From Artemia franciscana (lineage: Eukaryota > Arthropoda > Branchiopoda > Anostraca > Artemiidae): a stretch of DNA of 64,000 bases. The DNA is taken from assembly GCF_032884065.1 (NCBI RefSeq), contig NC_088866.1, positions 62,710,150 to 62,774,149 of the forward strand. Direction: 5' to 3'. Of this stretch, positions 26,501-39,059 are shown piece by piece. Below the pieces are notes generated by a model. It ran no database searches. It saw nothing but the letters and a program-made list of their open reading frames with translations, and was not told where the DNA came from. Numbering within the stretch: the stretch's first letter is position 1; each line of letters begins with the position of its first letter. Made by a program: the position numbers and the translations under genes.

Positions 26501-29499
26501 AAACTATGCTAAGATATATTTTTTTATAACATTTGATAAATTTTTCTGGATTCTTTAAAACCTTATAAGTAACATTGCATTTGAGCAGCTATTCTGAAAC
26601 AAATATGTAAATGAAACAAAATTATTACCAGTAGTCCCTTATTTTATGGTGATTTTCAATACAATAGGCCCAATTGTCACCCTGAGAATACATTGTATCC
26701 CTGTGATGGACTCAAACATATCTCTAAGGTAGAATACAATCAACATTAAAAGAGAATACTAAAACAACAAAATCCTTACTTTATAAAATGTACCATGGTT
26801 CAATTAATTATATTATCATGTTTGCTTCTACATTTTAAATAATATTTTATCTAAAAATTTAATTGATATCAATTAGACAGACTGTTTTGAAATGTCAAAA
26901 GTTTAGAAAACTTGTTTTAAAAGAAAATAGATGAAATATATCACAAGATCATAAATGGTAAATAAATATATTGTTTTGAATTAGGCCTAGATAATGGATC
27001 ATAATAGTGATTGTGGTAGGAGGCGGGAAGGGGGGGGGGTTGTTGTATTGTCAGGGCAACAACTGCAGTAGCCTAAAAAGGGGGCATAAAATAAGGAACC
27101 TTTAGTGGACAATTGTCTATTACAACAACATTGATATATTGATATGGTGTAAGATTCTACCCAAATAAGAGGAATTGCATTTTCAAGACTAAAACCAGAG
27201 AAAAATAATTTAATAGCTGAAAATTAAGGTAAAATGTTATTTTGTCAAAATTTCAATAGGTGTAGGCCCATCAAGTAGGCAAATATATAAGACATAAAAA
27301 CCAGAAGAGGATTAATATAGTAGCTTGGCAATACCTTCCAAGAGTATGTTTTGGACCAGGATTCATTACTAAAACTCACATTTTCCTAACCTAGCCCCTT
27401 ACCAAGACAGTGAAAAGTTCTATACTAATATTTTAACCCAATTATTTTGCTGGATTACAAAAAGCTTCACTTAAAATCAAATTACATTCCTAGCAGAGAA
27501 AACAAGTAGACTTAGACCTTTGGATAGGCCTATTATCCTAGCTGAATTTTATGTCAAACTTGATCAAATTAAATCTTTCATATTGCCATAACGTTTCTTT
27601 GCTTCTTGAGAAAGATTCTTCAGCTCTATTCGCAAGCTTTCAATTAGCTTAACTGCTACTTCTTTACTACTTTCAGTGGCTACTTTCAGTGGTTTAAATA
27701 AGGTGATTTCCAATTTATTCTATATCAACTAAATATGGCACAACTGCCATCTACTTAAATTCATACTTTTACTTAAATAGCAGTTTTGAGAATATGATGT
27801 ATATTTAATTTATGAAAAAGGAAAGATTTGTTATAAAAAGACAGCTTTTGTAAAATAAGATTGGACAGAAGAAAACTAGTCTGAAATTATATTACAATAT
27901 TCCTACTTTTTATTAGCAATTTCAAGCACTCCGAGATTATTTATCCAACAAGCCCAATTACGTGTCCTTAGTGTTTCATGAGACGTGAATGATGCCACCA
28001 CACGTGGCATTTTGAACGGGTATTCAACAATGAGATCCACAGACCACTGTCTAAGGCATGAAGACCACTTGGTATCGAAGTTTATTATTAAAGCAAAGAC
28101 CCTTTGAAATCGAAATTAAGCCGTGCAGGTGAAAAGAAAAACCAATGGTAAAAAAAAAAGACGGAGTCGCTTAGAGGCTTATATCCTTTCGGTCGGCTCT
28201 CGGACAGATATTACCTCTACCAGCTCAAAGCCGTTACGAAGACCTATTTTTTTGAAATTATGGATATCAGTAGAAAGAGCGGCGTCTTGTTTCCATCAAA
28301 ATTTAAAAAAAGAAAGGATACCAAAGCTTAGTAGGATTAATACTTGAAACAATCTGGATTAGTCGTTGGATAACTGCAATTGCTAACCTTGCAAAAACAC
28401 AAAATAAGGAAGGGTAGATGATGTCACATATTAGACAATCTTAACAAAAATAGAAAAATTAGTGAAATTATGTGCAAAGACCACAGGGGCAATAATTACA
28501 AAAGGTGACACACCTTCAGGGACTTGTTAACGAACCGTGTTTACAGCAAAGTACACGTGATTAATGTTACTATTTGTTTAGTTGCCCATGGCATTTTAGT
28601 TCAAAATTTGCCAGATAAGAATTTGTCATTACCTTTTAAGGATTCTATCCGAGGAAGTTAGTATTAAATGAGTCAGATAAAAGAGGCTTGAACACACTCC
28701 AAATTTTACAGAAAGATTTTTCTTCTCCTAATTCTTCTTCCTGCCTTTCCTGGAGAGGGGTTTGATTAATGTCTGCATAAACACTTCTAAGTATATCCCT
28801 TTTAGAAAGAAAACCATATTCATAATCTTCAGTATCTTATCTCTTGCTAAATAACTACCTTATTTCAAGACTATTTATCACGGTATCAATAGTTGATGTC
28901 TTTTTATTATTTAATCTTCTTGGCGATGTTTGAACTCCTTCTGACAGAATAAATCATACTTAATTCCAAATTGTGGAGCAGATGTCTTATTATCGTCAAA
29001 AGTACTTACTACAGCTTTTATATAACTTTTTATTAATACTGGTTGCTGTTACAACAAACCCAACTCGAACTGGGATTAATTCCTGACTTTTTATTTAGTT
29101 TTGTTATCAAAATTTATTGCTTTTTTCCGAAAAAAGTTTACTATGTCGATATTCTTGGAAAGCGCTAAATATCTCTGTCGGCTGTACAGTAAAATATGGC
29201 AAAATATCTTCGATTAAATGTATTAACCAAACATGAGCTTCGTCTTTCCAGTAAAATGAATGCCAACTAAGGAAGGAGAAAAAAATATTACTTAGTGCTG
29301 TTTTGTTTTTTTTTTTTTTTTTTTTTTTTAAAGGAAATCAAATCCGAATAAATTCATGCAACTAACAATAAATTATTTCACCAGTTTGAATCAAGAAGAT
29401 CTAATCTAGGATGCAGAAAGTTCCTCCTTACTTCCAAAGACCAAATTCGATGTTAAGAGCTGACTATTGAAATGCGGGAAGTTATTGTAAAGAGTAAGG
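23504..29499. other. Long AT-rich stretch, no gene seen
   Basis: About 6 kb of AT-rich, intron-like DNA with short homopolymers (C near 24594 and 25362, G near 27030, T at about 29306-29329). Open frames at 24234-24635 and 26171-26461 show no family resemblance. No splice-bounded exon was recognised, including the expected next CAPS exon. Confidence 0.5.
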
Positions 29500-30050
29500 A
29501 TATAATAATAATAATTTATTTGTAACCCACTGTACAAGTTTAAGATAGTGGAGTATGAAAGAAAACGATATAAAGAAAATGCAACATATAAAGAAAATAC
29601 AACAAAACAACAACTGACAATCACTCAATGAAAAAACTGGACCATGGTGCGCACCAAGACGGAAACACGCATCAGCGCCAATATTGGTCTGTAGATTCTC
29701 CAGCGAACACAAATTTCGGTAGCTCCGTAGCGATCTACGAGGCGTCTGTTTCGAACCGATCTGGGTAGGTACAAAACGAATTTACAATAGCGACAATAAT
29801 TAACCCTCATTTGCTTAAGATCAATCTTTGTGAAAATAGGATACAATCTGGACGCAGACAATACGGCATCGTCGCAAAAACTAGAATACAGCTTAGCCAG
29901 TCCACGTCTGCTAAAACGACCACGATTTGCAACAATTTTAGCATAGCCAATTCTTAACTTATCTAAAGTATTAATTAAAAACTTCCTCCGGGTGCTAGGA
30001 AGTGAATCGCTAACAGATATGCCCAGCCACTTCAACATCTTCACTCTAAA
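29500..30050 (-). mobile_element. LINE 3' end with RT C-terminal domain
   Basis: Minus-strand frame 30044-29625 reads WLGISVSDSLPSTRRKFLIN, DKLRIGYAKIVANRGRFSRR, LAKLYSSFCDDAVLSAS and continues to a natural stop. This is the thumb/C-terminal region downstream of the RT core in non-LTR elements. It is similar in layout to the end of the LINE at 42.4-46.0 kb. After the stop comes a short 3' UTR ending in an (ATT)n tail near 29503, a usual LINE 3' end. Endonuclease and RT core are missing, which fits 5' truncation on insertion. Confidence 0.7.
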
Positions 30051-30161
30051 TATAGCAAAACTTCCTTAATTTAAAGAGTTAACACAATCATTATTATTAA
30101 AAAACAAATATTCACACTATTATGTCACAGTTTAGATCACCAATAATTACCCAGCCCAAAC

Positions 30162-30494
30162 CTAACTTTTCGATACCAGATTTTTTAACTTTTTACAAGC
30201 CTTGGCAAAACTAGTCAAAGAAGCAAGGGTATTCTTATTGTGCAGCAAAGAAGTATCAATTATCACTACGTCACAGATTTTGACACCTAAATAATTTTCA
30301 TCTGATCCATAACAATGAAGGGACAAAAAAGAGGGCTGAGTAAAAAGGGACAAAAAAGAGGGACAAAAAGTAGCATGGGCTTCCATGGTACGAGCAGTAG
30401 GAGTTGGTAGTTGCAGGAAGTTGAGCTCGTATATAGTTAGCTTGGCATTGACAGCTTCAAGTGTCTGGCCAATTTTATTCAACTTCGTTTCCAA
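30162..30494 (-). pseudogene. Possible LINE-derived frame, unassigned
   Basis: A 110-residue frame with METKLNKIGQTLEAVNAKL and later YLGVKICDVVIIDTS and ASLTSFAKACKKLKNLVSK. It lies on the same strand just upstream of the LINE 3' end. It may be a piece of the same family's first ORF, but I do not recognise it. A low-complexity GGGACAAAAAAGAG duplication lies inside it. Confidence 0.3.
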
Positions 30495-33210
30495 ACGGGA
30501 ATAAGCAACAGTATATGACTGAAACCTTGGCAGGTAAGCGGGTTCATGAAACTAAGTAAATTGGTTCTAGGAAAAAATAAATTTTGTTATCTAGGAACAA
30601 CAACTTTTGAGTTTTAAAATCAATAGGCTGGGCAGTAAACGTTAGAAACCTAATCTTTTACTAAGCCTGTCTGCACAAAAATAACGTTAACTATCAGTTC
30701 CCAGCCATGTCTATTGTATGTCTCCATTTACTTTAGATATACAATTTTTACTGAAATTCTCTTTCAGTCCTGTAATTGTCAACTAAATACGATGAACATT
30801 AATTTTGTTCCTGAGGACAATGAATCTCCTAAGGTGATTAGGTTAGCTGCATATTAAAAAGATACTGAAGACAAGATTGTTCCAAGTCAGTTTAAACATG
30901 GTGAATCTTAGAGTTGCAGTTTTGTTGTTTTATTTGGAATCTTCTGCCGTCCTCTTTTTTTTTTCTCAGGGTTTTCTGCCGTCCTCTTTTTTTTTTTTGG
31001 GGGGGGGGGGTTCTCTGATGGGAACAACAATACTTCCTGAAAATAAAAGGAAAAATTATATTCCAAATAAATATCCAATTATACCAGAGAATTCAATGAG
31101 CATATCTGTATCTTGAAAACAAATAGTATTAACAACGTTGTTACTGATTTTGAAGCTAATTCAGCCATTCGAGCATATCTCAGCATATTCTTTTCAACTC
31201 TGTCGAATGATCAATTAGAAATGGCAAGATAACAATTGCATATTCTGTTTTTCAGCAACTGAAGCAAAAGAAAATGAATACACTGCACTTTTTAATACCT
31301 ACGACTTAAAAAAGAAAATAAAAAGATGATTCATAGTTGACAAATCAAGTAAGAAATAGCAATAGTTAACAGAAAATAATACTGTCTGTAATTAGAAAGG
31401 CAATGGAATGACCCTCTGTTGCTCAGGACTAGAAAATCCCATTTCGTCACAAACAACACCTCAGTACTTTCCCTAAGGTCATATGAGCAACATAATCTTA
31501 TCCGCTTATTTCTTTCTACTACCCTTAACCGCCCCCCTCCTAAAATAATGAGAACACGATTTTTCTAACTGGAAAACTTCAGTTAGAAAAATTTCAGTTT
31601 TGATTATTAAAAGTAATATTCAAAATCTTTAATCGCAATTTCCTTGGATTATTTTCGACTAGTCGGACAATTTTGCTCTTAGGGCGTGATATACAGTAAA
31701 TTTTTGATATTGTGTGAAATTGTGAGAATGTTAGATACACCCTTATTGTCGTGGGAACGAAAATATATTACTTTTTGTTTTTATCTGTTTGTTTAAAATC
31801 ACTTTTAGCCTAATTCATGAACTTGCAACCAATGTAGTTGTAGAAATATGAAAGTACAAGAACTATTAATTTAGGTTTTGGGTTCCATCTATGTGCTGGT
31901 TACCACTGTTATGCAACAAGTCCTATCTTTGACATTTCGATTCTAAATGAAAAACACCGTATGATTGAACATAGTTCTGTGATAAAATGACCAAGTTCGG
32001 ATGACTCAAGCAAATAACTGATCATCAACACATTAAAACGATTTTTACCAAAAGATTTGGTGTATCTAAATCGGGAACTGGCTATGAATTTTTTGGTTTT
32101 AGCTTCTCTAATATTTTCGGCCAAATTAGGTATAATCGGCGTCTAAACAGTTTTACTTGGATTACTAGCTTATTTACTTTAATTCTGGGCTTAACTACTG
32201 GGGGAAGAAGGCAAACTACTTTTCTCCAGGCCTCACAAAACAGTATAAGCGGTGGTCTTTTTCTGTTCCTGGCGTGCGACAGGCTTTATGACAGCAAACA
32301 ATTTAAGCACAGAAAAAATAATTAAACAAAAATATTTCCGTCAAATATGTTGTTAGATGGGACTCTTTTCTATAGTCAAACCGCAAAAAGCAAAAACATT
32401 CAAAACGGAACAATATTCTAGTCAAATAGATTGTCATTCGAGAATTCATTCTACAGTCAAAGAGGTAAAAGCAGAAACAACGAAAAGAGAGACTTTAGGT
32501 TCAGTCTCATCAACCAAAATTATGTAGCTTAATTTATGGTCTCAATAACAACAGTCATATGATGACTCGGTCTTATCGGGACCGGATATGGAGCAAAAAA
32601 CAAAACTAGCGGGTTTCTAAGCAGTGGTAGCTAATAAAATTACTAAAGTTGATAATAGAGGTTAAATTTATTTGGAAACAGTTTGATTTTTTGACCGAGC
32701 TAATGATCAATCTGGACACTGTGATCCTAGGAAGAGTAAGAAAATACGATTATTTTAATTCTTGTCAGATAATTTGTTCTGTAGAACATTTAATGTTTCA
32801 CAAGTTGTCAGAGGTGTTGAATATTTCTAGATTTAGAGTACTTCTCTGTTTGAAATCTTCCTATACAAAGAGTTGTTGTTTGTTTGAAAAAATTAATGAA
32901 CTGGAGTTATTATCAGTACAAAGCATTACTAAATGATAAACTATTCAAATTTATCTAGTAAATGCAGTGGACCATAAGAAAATACAGTTACATAAGTTAA
33001 ACTTGTAAATATAAAAAAAAGCTCACTTTAGTTTATTAAAAGTTTGTGAATTATTTGCTGAAAAATGATAATGCTCGTTACTCCTGTGCTTGCCCCTATT
33101 TATTGGAATTTCTTCTGTTTTTATTCCTCTCTTCCACATCAGACCCTACATGTACTAGTGACATATAAAATCGTGCTTCTCTGATTCTATATAATTTCTT
33201 ATTGAATCCA

Positions 33211-33345
33211 GTGGCCGTCATCGCTCCTGATGATATAATCATCAAGGAGTTCCATCATGTACCCATTATAGACGAAATAGAATTTGCAGAACGCTATGCA
33301 GAGGGAAAGATTATAGCTGTAACAGGTTCAAATGGAAGTGACTAA
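33211..33345 (+). pseudogene. MurD-like fragment, copy 1
   Basis: A 44-residue frame reads VAVIAPDDIIIKEFHHVPII, then DEIEFAERYAEGKIIAVTGS and NG before a stop. This parallels bacterial MurD (UDP-N-acetylmuramoyl-L-alanine:D-glutamate ligase): the xxSPG segment, the VPVIxEIEFAxRY block and the TGSNGKT nucleotide loop, in order and at the right spacing. The lysine of the loop is lost. MurD builds bacterial cell wall and is not an animal enzyme, so if the match is real this is a relic of bacterial DNA. The similarity is short, so chance cannot be excluded. Confidence 0.45.
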
Positions 33346-33739
33346 CCAGAGTACAGTGATAATTGCCCCAGATGGCTAGTAGAGTGAAAAGAGGACTAGT
33401 GCCTCCTTTAAAAACACGGTAAAGATCCCAGTAAGATAGCGACTAAAGGTGATATTGATTGTGCTGGAACATCTGTTCTAGCCAGTCTCAACGCTAATCA
33501 TCCTTAGAGTAGTTCTCAGTGCTTTATTTTTCTTTCTTCTTGTTTTTCGTGTACCACGTGTCTGGCCGTTTTTTTTTTTTTTGTTTTTACTCATCTACGT
33601 TGCATTATTGGTATATTTCTGGATATTCTTCTGGTCAGTACTTTATACGTCAGTTTCGACTGCTTTCTGTGTATTCTTTGTATGATCTTTCTATGTTTAT
33701 TTTATGCTCGTTTTATGTTCTCATTGTAGGATCATCCTC

Positions 33740-34260
33740 AATTTCCAATCCTTGCAATTACGTTGTACAAAATGGCTATCTCAAAATTTTGATTGGATGT
33801 GTTTGGGGAAATAATGGGTGAAGGAAGGAGGTTAGTTGCCATCCAATCACTTTCGACTATTAAAAAGGGCACTGGCCCCTTTAATTTCCAATCGAATGAG
33901 GTGTTTTCAAAGTTTCTACGACAACAAATGACCATCTCAAAATTTCTATCAGATGCATATCGGGAAAATACGAGCTATGGTGGGAGGTATCCACTCTCCG
34001 ATCACTCTGAGTCTTAAAAAGGAAACTACAACATCTGATTACGAGCTCAATGAGCCCCCTCAAAAGTTTATACGATCACCCTTTCTATATATACCTTATA
34101 TGTCCCCAGGGCATAACTTACAACTCTTGCACTGAGGGCTATGGGGGAGGGGTTGTCATCCTCAGATATAATTTTCGACCCTTAAGCTATGTTGAACAAA
34201 ATGGCTATCTCAAAAATTTTATTTGATATGTTTGGGGAAATCTTTTTCTATCTTCTTCCT
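33740..34260 (-). repeat. Dispersed repeat related to the composite family, copy 1
   Basis: Contains AAAATGGCTATCTCAAAATTTT and a TTAAAAAGGGCACT block twice over. As reverse complement these match the composite repeat at 49280-49430 and the region at 46960-47740. Confidence 0.65.
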
Positions 34261-34806
34261 ATAACTAGAGTAACTGACGCACACATACAAACAACTGTAA
34301 GCGGAGATGACATTAAAAAGAAAAGAAATGCATGCTCGCTACCGCTGCAGTACATATTTTTGTTATTAAAAAACTTCATATATTCAAGTTCTTGTTAAAC
34401 AGTTACAAAGTGCAATAAAACAACCTTGCAATTTCGTATGAATTGCTACATAATTCACAAGCAGTTTTAAAAGAGACTATACACATATTTTGATAAACTC
34501 TTCCCAGAGGAGTGTGATGTTTTAGTCCTTTTAGTGTTTTATATGTTGGACATTCCAGCCAAGTGTATCAGCATACGATTTTTGCTTTTTATCGTTCTAT
34601 GTACATGTGTTTTAATATATATCAGAAAGTTCAAACTAATTCAAATTATTTACAGCTTGAGTTATAACATCATGACAGGATCGTATTTTGGGACAACTGC
34701 GAAAGAACTGAATATTCTGGCGTGAACAGGGGCACCACACGTCTGTCTACAAAACTCAAAGATTTTCTGAATATGGCCACTCCTCGTAAAACTATTGATA
34801 AAAATT

Positions 34807-35449
34807 AGCCATCCGGCTGAATGCGCCATCTCCCTAATGAGACTGCAAATGAAGTCCCAGGCAGAAAAGTTCCACGACAATAAGACTTGGATCACCAAAG
34901 ATATAATCCTCCTTATTTAATTGAAACATCACAAAGGATATGTCACATGAAACGTCACATCACAACAAGAATTTCGATTACAGCAATTGAGCGACCCAAC
35001 CAACATTTGAAAAAGTGAGTTGAGAGAGAAATGAGAAAGGCAAGAAGTGAATGGATTGCGAAGTTCCATACGAGCTCCGATGTTGCACACCTGTGACGTT
35101 ATTTCGTAAGCAAATTAAATAAATATTTACACATAAAGAGAGGAAAAGACGTTCTAAAGGAAAGCCTTTCTATAATCCAATTACATCTAAAACTTGAGCA
35201 AAGTTTTAAGCCAATAAAAAAAAAGTTTTTGAACCAGAAAATCCTTTGCAAGCAGTCTCTCTCTTCCTCTGTTGTTAAGACTTTTCAAACCAATTAGCAA
35301 AAGGTTTGTAGACATAACTGGTAAATGTAATTAAAGAAACGAAAATAAGACTCCAATGGTAAAGGAAACATTTTAACGACAAATTAAAGCGACGATTGGC
35401 GACAAAACTAACTGTCCAAAACTCCTTAACAAGTATTGGTCCTGGCCCC
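34807..35449 (+). other. Spacer between older duplicates; possible LINE debris
   Basis: Translated on the plus strand, around 34870-35090, one sees KTWITKDIILLI and EKARSEWIAKFHTSSDVAHL across several stops. The first resembles the PWITKxI..LIxxKHxxY segment found between endonuclease and RT in non-LTR elements. It is heavily degenerate and assignment is weak. Confidence 0.35.
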
Positions 35450-38400
35450 AACAATACTTCCTGAAAATAAAAGGAAAAATTATATTCCAAATAAACATCC
35501 AATGTATACCAGAGAATTCAATGAGCATATCTGTATCTTGAAAACAAATAGTATTAACAACGTTGTTACTAATTTTGAAGCTAATTCAGCCATTCGAGCA
35601 TATCTCAGCATATTCTTTTCAGCTCTGTCGAATGATCAATTAGAAATGGCAAGATAACAATTGCATATTCTGTTTTTCAGCAACTGAAGCAAAAGAACAT
35701 TAATACATTGCACTTTTTAATAACTACGTCTTAAAAAAGAAAATAAAAAGATGATCCATTGTTGACAAATCAAGTAAGAAATAGCAATAGTTAACAGAAA
35801 ATAATACTGTCTGTAATTAGACAGGCAATGGAATGACCCTCTGTTGCTCAGGACTAGAAAATCCCATTTCGTCACAAACAACACTTCAGTACTTTTCCTA
35901 AGGTCATATGAGCAACATAATCTTATCCGCGTATTTCTTTCTACAACCCTTAACCGCCCCCTCCTAAAATAAGGAGAACACAATTTTTCTAACTGGAAAA
36001 TTTCAGTTAGAAAAATTTCAGTTTTGATTATTAAAAGTAATATTCAAAATCTTTGATCACAATTTCCTTGGATTATTCTCGACTAGTCAGACAATTTTGC
36101 TCTTAGGGCGTGATATACAGTAAATTTTAGATATTGTGTGAAATTGTGAGAATGTTAGATACACCCTTATTGTTGTGGGAACGAAAAAATATTACTTTTT
36201 GTTTTTATCTGTTTGTTTAAAATCGCTTTTAGCCTAATTCATGAACTTGCAACCAATGTAGTTGTAGAAATATGAAAGTACAAGAACTGTTGATTTAGGT
36301 TCTGGGTTCCATCTTAATATGCTGGTTACCACTGTTATGCAACAGGTTCTACCTTTGACATTTCAATTCTAAATGAAAAACACCATATGATTGAACATAG
36401 TTCTGTGATAAAATGACCAAGTTTGGATGACTCAAGCAAATAACTGATCATCAACACATTAAAACGATTTTTACCAAAAGATTTGGTGTAGTAATCCGGT
36501 TACTCGGATTACTAGCTTATTTACTTTATTTCTGGACTTAACTACTGGGGGAAGAAGGCAAACTACTTTTCTCCAGGCCTTACAAAACAGTATAAGCGGT
36601 GGTCTTTTTCTGTTCCTGACGTGCGACAGGCTTTATGACAGCAAACAATTTAAGCACAAAAAAAAAGAATTAAACAAAAATATTTCAGTCAAGTGTGTTG
36701 TTAGATGAGACTTTTCTATAGTCAAACCGTAAAAAGAAAAACAGTCAAAACGGAACAATATTCTAGTCAAATAGATTGTCATTCAAGAATTCATTCTACG
36801 GTCAAAGAGGTAAAAGCAGAAACAACGAAAGAGAAAGACTTTAGGTTCAGTCTCATCAACCAAAATTATGTAGCTTAAGTTATTGTCTCATTAACAACAG
36901 TCATATGATGACTCGGTCTTATCGGGACCGGAGATGGAGCAAAAAACAAAACTAGTGGGTTTCTAAGCAGTGGTAGCTAATAAAATTACTAAAGTTGACA
37001 ATAGAGGTTGAATTTATTTGGAAACAGTTTGATTTTTTGACCGAGCTAATGATCAATCTGGACACTGTGATCCTAGGAAGAGTAAGAAAATACGATTATT
37101 TTAATTCTTGTCAGATAATTTGTTCTGTAGAACATTTAATGTTTCACAAGTTGTCGCAGGTGTTGAATATTTCTAGTAGAGTGCTTCTCTGTTTGAAATC
37201 TTCCTATACAAAGAGTCGTTGTTTGTTTGAAAAAATAATGAACTGGAGTTATTATCAGTACAAAGCATTACTAAATGATAAACTATTCAAATTTATCTAG
37301 TGGATGCAGTGGACCATAAGAAAATACAGTTACATAAGTTAAACTTGTAAATATAAAAAAAAAAGCTCAATTTAGTTTATTATAAGTTTCATCAGACCCT
37401 ACATGTACTAGTGACATATAAAATCCTACATAATTTCTTGTCGAATCCAGTGGCCGTCATTGCTCCTGGTGATATAATCATCAAGGAGTTCCATCATGTA
37501 CCCATTATAGACGAAATAGAATTTGTAGAACGCTATGCAGAGGGAAAGATTATAGCTGTAACAGGTTCAAATGGAAGTGACTAACCAGAGTACAGTGATA
37601 ATTGCCCCAGATTGCTAGTAGAGTGAAAAGAGTACTAGTGCCTCCTTTAAAAACACGGTATAGATCCCAGTAAGATAGTGACTAAAGGTGATATTGATTG
37701 TGCTGGAGCATCTGTTCTTGCCAGTCTCAACGCTAATCATCCTTAGTGTAGTTCTCAGTGCTTTATTTTTCTTTCTTCTTGTTTTTCGTGTGCTACGTGA
37801 CTGGCCGTTTTTTTTTTTTTACCCATCTACGTTGCATTATTGGTATATTTCTGGATATTCTTCTGGTCATACTTTATGGGTCAGTTTGGACTGCTTTCTG
37901 TGCATTCATTGTATGATCTTTCTATGTTTATTTTATGCTCGTTTTATGTTCTAATTGTAGAATCATCCTCAATTTCCAATCCTTGCAATTACGTTGTACA
38001 AAATGGCTATCACAAAATTTTGATTGGATGTGTTTGGGGAAATAATGGGTGAAGGAAGGAGGTTAGTTGCCATCCAATCACTTTCGACTAGAAGAAGGGC
38101 ACTGGCCCCTTCAATTTCCAATCGAATGAGGTGTTTTCAAAGTTTCTACGACAACAAATGACCATCTCAAAATTTCTATCAGATGCATATCAGGAAAATA
38201 CGAGCTATGGTGGGTACTCTCCGATCACTCTGAGTCTTAAAAAGGACACTACAACATCTGATTACGAGCTCAATAAGCCCCTTCAAAAGTTTCTACGATC
38301 ACTCTTTCTATATATACCTTATATGTCCCCAGGGCATAACTTACAACTCTTGCACTGAGGGCCATGGGGGAGGGGTTGTCATCCTCAGACACAGTTTTCG

Positions 38401-39018
38401 ACCCTTCAATTATGTTGAACAAAATGGCTATCTCAAAAATTTTATTTGATATGTTTGGGGAAATCTTTTTCTATCTTCTTCCTATAACTAGAGTAACTGA
38501 CGCACACATACAAACAACTGTAAGCGGATATGACATAAAAAATAAAAGAAATGCATGATCGCTACCGCTGCAGTACGTATTTTTGTTATTAAAAAACTTC
38601 ATATATTCAAGTTCTGGTTAAATAGTTACAAAGTGCAACAAAACAACCTTGCCATTTCGAGTGAATTGCTACATAATTCACAAGCAGTTTTAAAAGAGAC
38701 TATGCGCATCTTTTGTTAAACTCTTCCCGAAGGAGTGTGATTTTTTAAGTCATTTTAGTGTTTCAGATGTTGGACATTCCGGCCAAATGTATCAGCATAC
38801 GAGTTTTACTTTTTATCGTTCTTTGTGCATGTGTTTTAATATATCGGAAAGTTCAAACTAATTCAAATTATTCACAGCTTGAGTTATGACAGGATCGTAT
38901 TTTAGGACAACTGCGAAAGAACTGAATATTCTAGCGTGAACAGGGGAATCACACGTCTGTCTACAAAATTCAAAGATATTCTGAATATGGCCACTCCTCG
39001 TACAACCATTAATAAAAA
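35450..39018 (+). repeat. Older direct duplication, copy 2 (about 3.6 kb)
   Basis: Diverged copy of 31024-34806 in the same orientation, separated from it by 643 bases. It ends where sequence changes from the shared ATTAATAAAAAT to unique DNA just before the satellite at 39060. Confidence 0.9.
37450..37584 (+). pseudogene. MurD-like fragment, copy 2
   Basis: Same 44-residue frame as 33211-33345 with two visible changes: VAVIAPGDIII (G for D) and EIEFVERY (V for A). Here the PG pair typical of the MurD SPG motif is present, which suggests copy 2 keeps the older state at that site. It ends at the same stop after TGSNGSD. Confidence 0.45.
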
Positions 39019-39059
39019 TCAAAATTCCAAAAGCCAATAGATTGATTTAAAAGGAAAAT

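Larger units (their letters stand above)
31024..34806 (+). repeat. Older direct duplication, copy 1 (about 3.8 kb)
   Basis: Starts at AACAATACTTCCTGAAAATA and runs to GGCCACTCCTCG..., matching 35450-39018 throughout. Scattered substitutions and two larger gaps (about 70 bases near 32110-32180 and about 100 bases near 33055-33160 are missing from copy 2) show it is clearly older than the 7.5-kb duplication. No complete gene lies inside; the frame at 32649-32936 is unrecognised. Confidence 0.9.

Noticed and set aside
32649-32936. 95-residue frame, partly kept in the second duplicate (36995-37300)
   Set aside because: The reading frame differs between the copies after small indels and shows no family resemblance, so protein coding is unlikely.
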